Below are positions 1 to 12,985 of a DNA stretch of 64,000 bases, one piece after another. The notes under the pieces were generated by a model. It was not told the DNA's origin, did no database searches, and was given only the letters and a program-made list of their open reading frames with translations. The DNA is from Stictocephala bisonia. Lineage: Eukaryota; Arthropoda; Insecta; Hemiptera; Membracidae. Location: the NCBI GenBank assembly GCA_035578905.1, contig JAQJVL010000258.1, positions 372,001 to 436,000 of the forward strand, given 5' to 3'. The first letter of the stretch is position 1. Each line of letters starts with the position of its first letter. The translations under genes and the position numbers were made by a program.

Positions 1-2670
1 AATTAATTAATGGCCTAATGATTAACGAACTGTTAATGCAAGCTTTAAGTTTATATTGGAGCTGTTAAACAATAATTTAAATATTGTACATTTTACAAGT
101 ATAACAACACAATACAAAAATTTAACTTAATAGCAATTTTTCAAGTGATGAAATTTAATACTAAAATTAAGTATCGATTTTGATAAAAGTATTAATTTTA
201 TATTGACTTAATAGAACGATGAAGATGTAACATGTCATTAGATTAATAAAATTATGCTAAAAAGAGACTTTTCAATGAATATTTAGTTACTTCATGTTCT
301 CGGCCATCAACTAGATTCTATGGATATATTTGGTTAAACGAAGCTCATTTCTAGTCCTCAATCACTGGCTCAGGTATTAATACTTGTAGAACAGTGATCA
401 GATTCACTAACGTCATCGCTGTCAAAAGCCTCGGTCAAGTAAAGTCTACCATTACTAAATTCCCTTCGCATTCAATTCGATATCGACTTTCAACGTCGAA
501 TTGAGGGACGGTAAATACACAAAATTCATTTGCCAAATTGGCGTGCCTTTCACATTGATGGCTTGTAGTTAAACAAATGATTATCGTATTGCTAATTAAT
601 CAGCTTCGTTTGTACTTCAAATTAATGATATGGTCAATTTAAAAATATTTCTGACACTTTATTTTTAGGGACCTTTTTACAGGGCTGTCTTATACTTTAG
701 AGAGTACATTTTATTGACTTAGGCATATTTTAAAAGTTTATAGTGCTAAAGATGTTTTCTGTGACAACATTTCAAGTCAGTGACGTTTTTTCAACCTTTA
801 CTTATACATTTATTACTACATTATCAACCTTCAGACATTTCGTTTGCTTGTAAATAAGTTACCGTTAATATAAAGCCATAGAAGAGTTTTCTTGGCGAGT
901 GAACCTAACTTAGTACGGTCGAAGTTTCTTAAATGAAAATGGAGAACCTATTAAATTACCATTAAAGTACTATTTCAAGTGAAACCCCTATACCCCTTCT
1001 TTAGAAATAAACCATATCCAAACGAAAAGAAATCCTAAATACTAAATAGTGTTTCTTGTGGAGGAACATTCGGTCACCCCTTTTATTGGAACAGGGGATT
1101 TATTGAGTATTGAAAGATATAATTTACTATTTATATGTTATTTGATTCAACTTTTATCATATCTATTCACTGCGGGTACAGGTATATCGTAGCAGTGTCG
1201 GTGTTACAACAATAACAATTTCCAAATATATTTGTCAAGATAAATAAGCACGTATTCGTACAATATCATTGCATTGACGTCTTTAATTATTGAACAGTGA
1301 TATATTGGATCTAAACCGTTTATTACCTCATATTTAAACCACGGGAATTTTAGATAGTTTATATCCACGGCATGAACTAGGTGACAATATGACGACTCTT
1401 GTTGATGACGTTCATTCTCAAGGTCGCAGGTAGTGCTCACATGTCTGAAGGTTATACACAGTGGAGGAAACATTACCTATTCTCGTATCGAGTTACACAT
1501 AACCTCATCCAGTTTCATCATTACTAAATATCTTTCTTGCCTCGGTATATGATTGACTTTTTTCAAACCAAACACTTTTTTCCTCAGCTGAACCAGACTG
1601 ATAAATAATATACTATTCAAATTTGGTGGTTGTTTGGTTTCTAATATTTTTAAAACACTTTTTATTTGTATTAAACAAAATGCTATATTCTTTAAAAATG
1701 AAGAATCTAGTAAACTGAAATGTATCTGAACAGCACCAAACTATCATCTTTCTCAAGATTAAGTTTGTAGAGAATATTTATTTTTTTACCTCTAGACTCA
1801 TGACACTGTAGTGTCACCATTACAACAGGTTCTACTATGTTGTAAATTTGTTAATCATTTGCCAAAAATGATTATTGGTATTATATTGGGATTAACGTAA
1901 CTTATATCCAAATTAAATGAAACTGTAATTATAATTTGGTTTGAAAATTACCATTAATATAAAAGTGGTAAAACAATCTATATTAAGAAACATTCTGTAG
2001 TGTTTTAGTTACAAAACTATTCTATTTACATTAAAATGGCAGTAGTAAAACATTTTGAAAATCCTCTGACAACGAATTCATTTTAAATTTTTCTTGAAGT
2101 TAAATTGTGTTGCACCTTTATTAAACTGTTCCCAAATAATTCTTTAAGGAAATTCTACTTCAACCAACTTTGTATTGTATCAATTGTTTTTAAACTGATT
2201 GATATCTCTAAAGAAATGTGAAAAAATAATTAATCCTACACATGCTTTTAAAACTGTACCCAGATCTTAAACGATTGAATGTACTTTTTTAAAAAAAAAA
2301 TAAGATATAATGTATTTATATTTTTAATAGCCATAATAAAGCATAAAGGTCAGTATCGATTTAGGATTTCAATGCTTCAAATAAGTAAAAAGAAATGTAA
2401 TTACAAAATTATTGGATAAATATTTTCATGTGTGGACAATTCACGATCCCAATTAGTTTTTTTTTTATAATTGAAAAAGAGAATTTAAAAACTAAAATAA
2501 AAGATTTTAAATGTAGGCAGCTATATAATTTACCAATGTAACGATTAGTTTAGAGAAGAGCTGCAATTGAAGTCGTCAGATGTATAATGAGAGAAAACGG
2601 GTTGAGTAGTTTATATTTTAATACGAAATAATAAATTTCATGTTTAGGCTTCCGCATTACTGAATTAACA
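1..2670. other. AT-rich intergenic or intronic DNA, left edge
   Basis: Mostly AT-rich DNA with no convincing gene apart from one weak candidate exon at 455-561, listed separately. If the gene starting at 3677 continues leftwards, much of this is intron. Short open frames such as 1204-1473 (minus) have no protein-like composition and no good splice context. Confidence 0.5.
455..561 (-). CDS. Candidate terminal exon of the gene beginning at 3677
   Basis: On the minus strand an AG acceptor (...TTTAACTACAAG) is followed by two bases and then 34 open codons ending in TAG at 455-457. The reading (INVKGTPIWQMN...) is protein-like, and the entry phase matches the phase-1 donor at 2994. A second frame is also open over the same DNA (HQCERHANLANEF...) and stops slightly later, so the frame is not settled. 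No AATAAA was found close downstream. A transcript would decide it; treat this as a guess. Confidence 0.2.
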
Positions 2671-2764
2671 CTATATAGTAGGTTATTTACCCTTGTGATC
2701 CGTCAAGTAATTCAACATGTTGGATTACTTGACGGATCACAAAGGTAAATAACCTACTATATAG
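2671..2764. repeat. 94-bp near-perfect palindrome
   Basis: Two 47-base arms meet at the self-complementary centre CAACATGTTG with no loop. I count two mismatches. The arms begin CTATATAGTAGG and end CCTACTATATAG. It lies downstream of the 2994 donor, so it would be intronic if that gene continues left. It may be a small fold-back MITE; no coding content. Confidence 0.85.
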
Positions 2765-2993
2765 AAATAATAAATATTTATCTTCAAAATAAAGTATCAT
2801 AACAAGCTAAGTATTGTGCAATTTTATTTTATATTTATGACTTTTTTAAAGTTAAATTAGTTATAGAGAATCAATACAAACTTACTATTTAACTTGAAGA
2901 AAATAGTGTCTGAATCACGGCAAAGCCAAAATTTAAGTTTTTTTAGACTGTTTTGAAGTTTTTATTGTTCATTAATGATAAAAACTCACTTAC

Positions 2994-3677
2994 TTTCTCT
3001 ATCGGTTAGTCGCTTAGAGTTTGCTATTTTCGTTCTCTCATAAAGTAGATCTTTATCTTCTTCATAACTGGCATAAGCAGCTTCCAGTTCCGACTGAGTA
3101 GGATCAGGGGTCATATCACTATCATCGTCTTGTCTTCCTTTTTTCTTTTTCCCTCCTTTTTTCTTTTTCCTCCTTGATATTGAATGATGACCTCTTTCAT
3201 CATCCTCTCCAAAATCTTCATCAGAATCTCTTTCAAAATTATCTTTATCACGAGAGGGTTTTTGTTTTTTGTCTGATTTTGGAGCCTCTCTCCAAAACTT
3301 TTTTTCATTTTCCTCATAAGACTTTCTACTTTGCCCTCCCCATGGACCTCTTTTAGGTTTTGGGCCTGGTCTTGGGCGCTTTTTATAGAAATCGCGACCT
3401 CCATAACTGTCAGAATCTCGTCTAGGAGATCTATCAAATGATCTCCTTCGGTCATCATCTGAACCACGCCTGAATACTCTACCCCGAGTCTTCTTCCTTC
3501 TAATTGTTTCCGAAGATCGTGTGCCTGGTTTCCCCATCATCCTGTTTCTGGAAGCCTGCCTTCCTCCACCCTTGAATGGTTTACGTGATGGTACCATTAT
3601 ATATGTTTCTTACACTATTGTGGAGTAGTTGAATGCTGCACTTATTTGTCAACTCATTCATCTAGATCATTTGAAAA
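2994..3677 (-). CDS. First coding exon of an unidentified charged, RS-like protein
   Basis: The coding part runs from ATG at 3597 to 2994 (201 codons plus one base). It ends at a strong donor (GAGAAA then GTAAGTGAG), so the in-frame TGA at 2986-2988 is probably intronic. A pyrimidine-rich acceptor (TTTTTGGTTTCAG) places the exon start at 3677, so an upstream 5'UTR exon is expected. The protein starts MVPSRKPFKGGG. It is strongly basic to about residue 110 with many Arg, Lys, Ser and Gly (RRRSFDRSPRRDSDSY). It then alternates acidic runs with a lysine tract (KKKKGGKKKKG, about residues 145-155) and ends in a mixed helical-looking stretch (ELEAAYASYEEDKDLL). This suggests a nuclear or nucleolar disordered N-terminus, for example of an RNA-binding or ribosome-biogenesis protein. 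That is inference from composition only; I recognise no domain. Confidence 0.75.
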
Positions 3678-4769
3678 CTGAAACCAAAAAAAGGTTTGTT
3701 AAGTAAAAAATCAATTAACATTTTACACTCAGGTAACATACTTTGATTGCACCATTTGTGACTCTGTAACAAGTAGAACGAATTTCAGTTATTTTTTTTC
3801 ACAGTTAACCAGTTGGTTATTAGGTTTAATAACAATAAATTACACTCGTATGCAGTATAATGTATAACTTGTTTTGTCGAGTATGTTTACATTATGATTC
3901 CAACTGCATGGAAAGGAACACTAAGAAATGTATGATTTTTAAAATTATTCAGTACACTTATATTTGTTATTTATTTTAACAAATATTGTATTTACTGGAA
4001 ATATATTTCTAGACTTTTTGTTTTTGGTTTGTTAGTTTGAAACTTTGACATTTTTACACACTTAATTCCTCGTATCTATACTTGCATTTTGACGTAACTT
4101 AATTAAACATCTAATAATATATAGCAAAACTTTGTTGCACGTACATTAGCTTTTGGAAGTAGTAATTTGAATAGTAGTAAGCTTTGAGTAATAATATTTT
4201 ATTTCAGGTCGTGTAACACGTTCTTTCATTTTTTACCTCGTATGAATTATTATTTTTTGAAGAGCGACTTTTAAGTTTAATATTGACATTTGTGTGTAAT
4301 ATGTGTTAGTCATGTTCTAGTTACCACATGAGAATTACTTTTCAAAGTATTGCTTACATATTGGTTTAAATATTGATTTACATAATATACCATACATTTC
4401 ATTCCTGTTACGGTTAACGTTTTATTTCGTTGTCACTTGAGCTAGATTTTTGCAAAATAGTTTGATACCTGGTTCAAGAAATTCAAATCAAACCATAACT
4501 CAACATATAATAGGCATTTACTAGGTTGGTTGTTAATCTTACTGTTTATTGAACCTATTTATAGATATGCTGTACTTTTAGTAAATACGTATTTGCACAG
4601 AAACGCACTTCGTACAGTTGTAGGCCTATTGTCTTTCATTCATCTTCACAGAAGCTAATCTATACAAAACAAACAAACACTTGTTTTATTCACTTCACTA
4701 GCTGTAGATTTCCTTTTAGTACTTCCTACAGAATATCTATAATATGTCTAGATAACAACCAAACAAATT
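3678..4769. other. AT-rich DNA upstream of the 3677 exon
   Basis: Probably the first intron and promoter side of the minus-strand gene. I see no ORF, repeat family or clear 5'UTR exon. Confidence 0.4.
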
Positions 4770-5262
4770 AAGTGAAGTGAAGTGAAGTGAAGTGAAGTGA
4801 AGCGAAGTGAAGCGAAGTGAAGCGAAGCGAAGTGAAGTGAAGTGAAGTGAAGTGAAGTGAAGTGAAGTGAAGTGAAGTGAAGTGAAGTGAAGTGAAGTGA
4901 AGTGAAGTGAAGTGAAGTGAAGTGAAGTGAAGTGAAGTGAAGTGAAGTGAAGTGAAGTGAAGTGAAGTGAAGTGAAGTGAAGTGAAGTGAAGTGAAGTGA
5001 AGTGAAGTGAAGTGAAGTGAAGTGAAGTGAAGTGAAGTGAAGCGAAGCGAAGCGAAGCGAAGCGAAGCGAAGCGAAACGAAGCGAAGTGAAGTGAAGTGA
5101 AGTGAAGTGAAGTGAAGTGAGGTGAGGTGAGGTGAGGTGAGGTGAGGTGAGGTGAGTGAAATGAAGTGGAAAGAAGTGGAATGAAGTGGAATGAAGTGGA
5201 ATGAAGTGGAATGAAGTGGAATGAAGTGGAATGAAGTGAAATGAAGTGAAATGAAGTGAAAT
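4770..5262. repeat. AAGTG pentanucleotide microsatellite passing into a 10-mer repeat
   Basis: About 350 bp of (AAGTG)n, with clustered AAGCG variants around 4800-4830 and 5040-5090. About 35 bp of (GGTGA)n follows from 5120, then a 10-bp unit (GAATGAAGTG type) to 5262. The period is a multiple of five, so no stops arise in several minus-strand frames and long spurious Phe/Thr/Ser/Leu/His peptides result. These are not genes. Confidence 0.95.
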
Positions 5263-5654
5263 GTATCTTTATTCCTTCCAGAAAAATACACTCAGTACAT
5301 AAAATACTGTTAAGAATATACACGACCATCCTCCACAATTGTGATGGCCGGAAATCAAAATAATAGTCACTATCATCAGTCGCAAATTACTTGACACTGA
5401 TAACTGATGTTTGGCCTCTGTGGTGTTACTCTGAGTCTTATCACTATGGACAATCTTTATACTATTCTATACTTACTTCAAGCACACAAAATGAAAAATA
5501 ACGAAAAGTGCCATTTCAGTTCTTATTAGAAATATACTATTTTAATTTACTATAGACTCTTATACTCTCACTTTTGCTGTAACATATTTAACTTTATCTA
5601 TACAAACTATACAATTGTTTAAAATTATTACACACACACATTCCAACAAGAAAA

Positions 5655-6400
5655 CCATTCATGAATATTTCATTCTATTACATCTGTGAATTTCCTATTT
5701 TCTTCTGAGTTCAGCAGACATTTTTTTACCTGAACTTTAAATTTTTTATTAGAACTATAATTTTTTATGTCATTTGGCAATATATTGAAACATTTTGGGC
5801 GCAGGAAAACAAATGATTTTTTAAATATTGGTCTATTAACTTTTGGCCTTTTAAATGCTTTATTTTTTACATTTTTGGTCATATATGCATGATTGTATAA
5901 ATGTTCCGTTCCATTGTTTCCACTTCGTTTGAAAAAATCTATAATACTTTAAAGATAAAGAAATTTTGCAGAGGTAGAATATTAAGCCTTTGGTAGAGGG
6001 GAAAAGACGATTCTATTTTGTTCTTAAATAAAATTATTCGCAAAAAATAATTTTGAGTTGCCCTAAGTTTTCCTATCAAATTTGTAAATGTTCCTCCCCA
6101 ACAATGAATACCATATTGCAATATAGAATGTGTGAGAGCAAAGTATAATGTCCTTAATAGTTTTGAGTTACATTTGTTCTGTAAAAAGTAAAACTAATTT
6201 AATGCTTTAAAGAATGCTGAATGTATTCAGTATGTTTTTTCCATGTCAATTTGCTATCTAAAAATATTCCTAGGTATTTAAAATGGTAAACTTTCTCAAT
6301 TTTTTCGCAGTTGTATATACTCGTTTGCTTACAATTGTTTACAAATCCTAAAATTGTAAAATATCTAGTACCACTTAGCAAAATCTACTGTCAAGAATTA
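5655..6400 (-). mobile_element. Decayed LINE 3' end (C-terminal part of reverse transcriptase ORF)
   Basis: Three minus-strand segments in shifted frames (6199-6381, 5939-6121, 5670-5882) read in order as the region after the RT domain of a Jockey/CR1-like non-LTR element. Recognisable parts are the thumb-side motif KYLGIFLDSKLTWKKH, then LQYGIHCWGGTF with LRIILFKNK, and finally a short basic tail. Frameshifts and stops separate the segments, so it is inactive. A related fragment with the same WGGTF and RIV/RII pattern lies on the plus strand at 31.0-31.55 kb. Clade assignment is by motif memory only. Confidence 0.75.
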
Positions 6401-8894
6401 CCATAGTTAGGTTACACGTAGTTTGGGGTTTTGTTACAGTACAATTAATTAGGATACTTTAAGGAAGCTTTTATCTAAAATGTTCCAAAGTTCCAAGAAG
6501 CTAAGCTCATCAGCAGCTTGTTCTACCAAAGAAATAAAAATTGCGTAATTGTTTTACTGTCTATAAATATTCTACCTCTCTTACATATGATCAAAGACAC
6601 ATATACCATTTGGCCATGTATATAGAAATATATAGAATAATAACACTGACGTATTAGATGCTTTAAACAAAACATTGACTGAGCCTTGAATTTGGAACCA
6701 CGTTCTGTTCTTGGAGTCTAACACCATAATAGAATACTATCATAAAACCTAAACAATTTTAAATTAACAAATATTTCGATGTTGTATAAAAAATGAGGAA
6801 TTAAAACAATTTGTACTGTGCGCGTATGAGGGATGTTCATAGTTAACATATTCATATAGTCAATTCATCAAATACGTATGACCTTGACACTTCCTCCTTC
6901 TTCGCCCCCTATCAAATAGGATTTTGACGTTGTTTAGCCCACCCTACACACATCAATTCCCCACACAAGATGATTTATGTTATTATTTTAAGCTAGGTTT
7001 AAAATAATAACACTTTCATCATGTTTGATTAATTATGTAAAATAAATTAACAAACATACACTATACACTCGTAATTACTGACCAACAAACCAGAACATTA
7101 TATTTTAGATTGCAATCTGAAAGCTTACCTTTAAACAGTGAGACACTGCAGAGGAGTTTGAAGTAACTAGTTAAAGAAAAAAGTAGTTGACAAAATATAT
7201 GGGTAGAGCTTTAAATTAAAAGAAAACTATTTACTATTTTATGTAAAGCATTTAACAATTTATAAGAAGTCTATAAATGACAGTCTGTACCCTATCTTTA
7301 CTGTAGGAATTTAACCTCTAAATTAGCCGTTTAATCTGTTATTTACTCTTAATGGGAGTTGAGATTATGTACTTACATTTTGCCGAAACTCTAATGTGTT
7401 CCGGATATGAATAAAATGAAACAAATCGCACTTTAAATATTTAATTAATGACCAACATTTTGTCACCTACAATTATTCAGACGTATCGCGGCTATAGCCC
7501 GATAACATAAAGCTGAGATAGTATACGTAGCCATCAGAGTCTCATGGTGTTAAGTAAGCTGGCATCTGTGCTTAAATAATGACGTATTTTTAATCACCAG
7601 AATATATTTACATCGTGATTAAGACATATCAGTTTAAAGTCCAAGACAATAGGCTTTACAAACTCATCAAATTTTATCGAAATCCTTCAAAAAATGTAGG
7701 AAACTGGGACATACAACATATATAATAGAATTTTGGATTTTGTTCTTTTTATAGTCTTGGCAGTTTGATGAAACGCTTAAAATGTTATATGGAATCAGAA
7801 CAAATAATTGTACTATATTTTATTAATTTATTATTTCTTAACTAAAAAAATATTCCTTCTAGCCTTGTTGTATCGATGTACACATTCAGAAAAAAACTAT
7901 TAATTAATTAAAATAATCAAACTATTTGCTATTTTAATAGGACATTATCAAGATTTAAAATTATCAAAGACTTTAAAACATACACACAATAAATGAACAC
8001 TCCTCAATATATGTTTTTAATGTATAGTTTTTATACTATCATAATAATATAAACTACAATATTATAATTATATATTACATTATTTATATATAATTTGTAA
8101 GAAAGGTATTTTGATTCACTTTTAAAACTTTTAAGGATATTGCATATGCATGATTTGTAACTATATATGCGATGTAACTAACCTATAAAAAGTGCCAACC
8201 CCATAGCGTATGGGTATTGTAATTAACCTTCAGTAATTGTCACGCCAGTGGGATATGTGTTATTCATAAGTATGCATGGTATAGTAATCAACCTTTAATT
8301 AGCAAGTAAACTGGCAATAGTTTGCTTTATATTGCCCCAAAGCAGGTCTAAGCATACTTAATAGCGCCTGAATCTTCTCAGTTCATCGTATATTATGTAT
8401 CGTGCCTATCTAATTATTTACTATCTTAAAACACTTAATAAGTATCTTAGTATACCATTTTTACCTTACACTACGTTCATGTAATTGCTGTGTCACTGCA
8501 TTGGTAAACAATTTATATATACAGAGTGGAAATTAAGTCCTTATACAGCTTAACACTATCCCAACGGTTCCAGATAGAGCATCGACACTTAACAAACAAA
8601 ACAAAGTAGCAAATTGTGCTATTTTGTACAACTTTATAATTTCGATCTGTTTCGAACCCGCTTGGAGTTCTATCGAATGAGAATATTCGATGCAAGTGTA
8701 TGTAACTAAGCATGGAAAATTAAAGGCCTTTATTTATTAACACAATACCACGAAGTCCATCTCAAAAGGACCGCGTACTTGGAAATGACAGCCATTCGAA
8801 TTGTATACTAGATGGCCATTGGCTAAGCATTGTAAAATTGTGGAATAATGAAATGATCATTCAACCACTTTAGATACCTAACCGAAAAGCTTTA
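6401..8894. other. AT-rich intergenic DNA
   Basis: No gene, long repeat or element termini seen. Short open frames (for example 8513-8713, minus) look random. Confidence 0.45.
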
Positions 8895-9292
8895 TATTCT
8901 TACATATGAGACGCCGACACATTTTAAGGCGAATATGAATGGTTATATGAGTGTAGGATGAGTGTAGTCTGGTTATTAACTGAGTTCAACTGTTCCTCAG
9001 AAAGGGCAATTTATTAATAGCCCAACAGCCAGGGCAACTAAGGGACCTACAGCTTTACGTGGAATCCGAACCACGTAGTGCTGATCTGATTTTCAGCTTA
9101 TTGACAAGCCTGATACTCAGTTATCTCCCCCACACAACATCCGTACAATGATTACCAACCAACATGGACACCCCAGACTTCTCTAGTAGTGTCCACGCCG
9201 ATAGCAACCATTAAGCGAACGCCATGCCCCGGTATTAAGAGGACTGAACATCCAACCTATCGCCTACAATCTCCCAAACACTTTGTCCCCAT
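8895..9292. repeat. Dispersed repeat, copy 1
   Basis: This about 400-bp stretch is the reverse complement, with divergence, of about 51868-52272. Shared landmarks include GAGACGCCGACACA, GCCAGGGCAACTAA, GAACCACGTAGTG and CTAGTAGTGTCCACG. Copy 2 keeps a short open peptide (NTPYVSSSVHVDGNHC...), broken here. A shorter relative of the CACGTGGTTCGGA part occurs at about 14230-14345. It is probably a piece of an unidentified transposon. Confidence 0.75.
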
Positions 9293-10419
9293 GTAGCTGG
9301 GTTAAGCACTGCGCCACCAGTGCCGACCTATAATTATAATGTTTATAGGTCACAAAAACCAACTAATAAGACATATCAAGTGGGCTGCTGCAATTCCTAC
9401 TAGATGGCCCACTAAGAGTAAGAAGAATGTTTTTAACTAAGTCCAAAATTACATTTAAATCAGATTAAATTTGCCTTTTATTACAACACAATCCCGCAAA
9501 TCTAGTGTCAACAGGGTTATTATCTGCAAAATGACAGCAAATAAATCTCACATAATTGTTGGATTTCAAACGTCTGCCACATTTGACTCGGTCGTTCATT
9601 GTGTTCTACTGATAAATACCTTCAATTTGATATTTGTATTAGCATAGGCTTGTATTAAAACTTTTCTTTGGACTCCAACTGAACCGTTCCCAGGAGGTAA
9701 AATATATTTTAGAGTTACGTCTAAAAGTGTTATGTGTGGTGAACGGATTAGAAAATGTTGAGCTATATCAGGACTTACTTTCAACATTGTATAGCTATTT
9801 ATTTAACTTAAATGCCATATATTCTCACTTTTGCAAATATAATAGTACGGTACAAAGAAAACATTGAAAGGCAGATAATTTTACAAGTGGTAAACGGGTA
9901 AATAAAAATGTCCTGTTAAGTTTACCTTAAATTAAATAAACATTTGTTGAGTACAGGAGATATTAATATTGTAGAAATATATTTTACTGATCTCACAACT
10001 ATAAGTACGGTATTCGTACAGGTATTTAAGTTATTATTTAACATTGGTTACTTAGGCAGGATCCCTTAAACTATTAGTGCATACTTAAGGCACCCGGATT
10101 TAGCAGATATATTCACGACAACCTTTGTCTTTTGTTTTAACGCTAAATAAGTAGGCAATGTAAAATACCCAATCAATGCAAATAATAAATATGTAGATAC
10201 TATCCTGAAATGTGATAGTTAAATGACTGATTTTTTCCTTTGCAGCAACAATGTTGTTTGCACTTAATCCTACATATTTTCAACACACTGATTGTTTGTA
10301 GTTTTGTAATAAATTCTTGAGTATTATATGAGTATTATTTTCTTGTAGCAGCGTTTATGAGACCATCTTATTAAAGAAAAAAAATCTCTTCTGATTTAAG
10401 ATAAACAACACCAAGAAGA
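9293..10419. other. AT-rich intergenic DNA
   Basis: No supported feature; the 63-codon open frame at 9596-9787 (minus) has no splice or homology support. Confidence 0.4.
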
Positions 10420-10900
10420 GTGGCTGGGTTAGTACAATTGTAAGTGCAAGGGAGTGCGTGTGAGTCAGCATAACTGTATGTGTAAGAGAGTGCGTGTGAG
10501 TCCGCACTTCACAAAATTATAATCTAAGCCTACTATTTTAAATACAGGCGCATTCCCATGCAATGGTTTTGTGACTACAATTTTAAAGATATAACATGAT
10601 CTAATTTTCACTGCAACGCGACTTCCACGGAAAGAAATCGTAAGTGGAGGCTGGGCCTGAGGGCGCGTGGGTAGCAGCACTGTACAGTAAGAGAAGGTGG
10701 ATTGATCAGTAATACTGTAACTGTAAAGAAAGGCGTGTGGGCAACACTACTGCACATGTATGACAGGCCGTGTTTTGGCAGGACTACTGTACGTTTACGA
10801 GAAGGTGTGCGGGCAAAAAACATTGTGTGTTTAAGAGAGGTTACTTGGGTCAGTACCACTGTACATATAATGGAGAGAGGGAGGGGGCTTAAGACTAAGT
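10420..10900. repeat. Degenerate minisatellite
   Basis: Loosely repeated units of roughly 40 bp contain ACTGTAC..T, GAGAAGG/GAGAGTG and GTGTGGGC. It is much more diverged than the 29.4-kb array, with which it shares the ACTGTACGT core. Boundaries and copy number are approximate. Confidence 0.5.
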
Positions 10901-11375
10901 GTTTCTGGATCGTCTACGACATAGAACAAGTATGTTGATAAAGATGCTAACTCATAAAAATATAATATTAGTTCACGTAATATAAACTTGCTAATATTTA
11001 AATATTTTAAGATTTTAGTATGATAAATCCAAGGAGTAAAATTAAATCTAGAATTATTATTCCTTCATGAAAACGTGTAAAAATTATGCCAAAATATCAT
11101 GTGTCTGTTTTAAGAATGGCTCGCCTTTACTGTTCTTGCAAAGATAAGTGTAAGAACATAAGTGTAGTCAGTCGTAACTGGGACGATGAATCATAGATGT
11201 AACATTAACATTTACACGAATCATAAAATAGACAATTGTAAGTTTAAACAATCACTATACAAGTTTTTTTACATTCACGTATATTGGAATACTCATAATA
11301 GTAGAACTACTACAATGTACTATACTCGAATATTACAAAGTATATTCGAGTACATATATATGTGTATATATACAT

Positions 11376-12279
<904 letters not shown>

Positions 12280-12462
12280 GGTTTGTTGTCAGCTACAATT
12301 TATTAATACTGTAATAATTAAAAAAAATAATAACTGTGATGTATATTATTCAATAAGGATATTCAATCTATGCAAATAAGGATTCATAAGTTATGTTGTT
12401 TAGTAATAATTTTAAAAAACCAAGTTATATGTGACAAGGCTAAATCCAATGCATCAAGCTAT

Positions 12463-12985
12463 TCAAGACCCGCATTGATTCTGTTCATTCTGGATAATCC
12501 CACCGTAAAAGAGCGCAGGGGTCACTCTGTAACTCTGTGATCCATTGTTTGGATAGACTCTCCGCAACCGCATGACTGATCTGGTTTCAATCTCCATTTT
12601 TACTTCCAGGCCACACCATTTTGGAACCGATTCAACAGTACCCATTCCCTATTAGGGAGGTTCATTCCACCTACATTTATTCACGGATCGTTAATAAGGA
12701 ACTTTGTTCGTCCATCCAAACTGTTCCAGGCAGCTAGCACACAAAAATAATCTGGGCGAGACATTTTATCTGCTCCACTAGAAAAAAGTACGTAGAGGTG
12801 GTACCTGTATAATTTGGAGGTGCGATTCAAGATCTTATTGAATTCTCTAAGTAGTGCATCCTGACGTATAATCTCTGTAGGAGCTATATTAAAAAGCGCC
12901 GAGTGCCAAGGAAGTGGAGTTGCCATGAGAGTACCACTAATAGCTCTCATGACCCTATGAAGCTGGTCATCAACCACTTTAAGTG
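12463..12985 (-). mobile_element. LINE fragment, C-terminal region of RT ORF (copy 1)
   Basis: The minus strand reads VDDQLHRVMRAISGTL, then LPWHSALFNIAPTEIIRQDALL, an INVGGMNLP-type segment after a stop, and CGCGESIQTMDHRV, across stops and small shifts. This order (VDxQLNxxMRxISGTL, LPWLPVLxNIAPP, CxCGxxxQTMxHI) is the familiar tail of Jockey-like RT proteins in insects. A second copy with the same layout is at 43.3-43.9 kb, same strand. Only the 3' part is present. Confidence 0.75.

Noticed and set aside
4737..5338. Long Phe/Thr/Ser/Leu/His frames on the minus strand
   Set aside because: Stop-free by-product of a pentanucleotide repeat.
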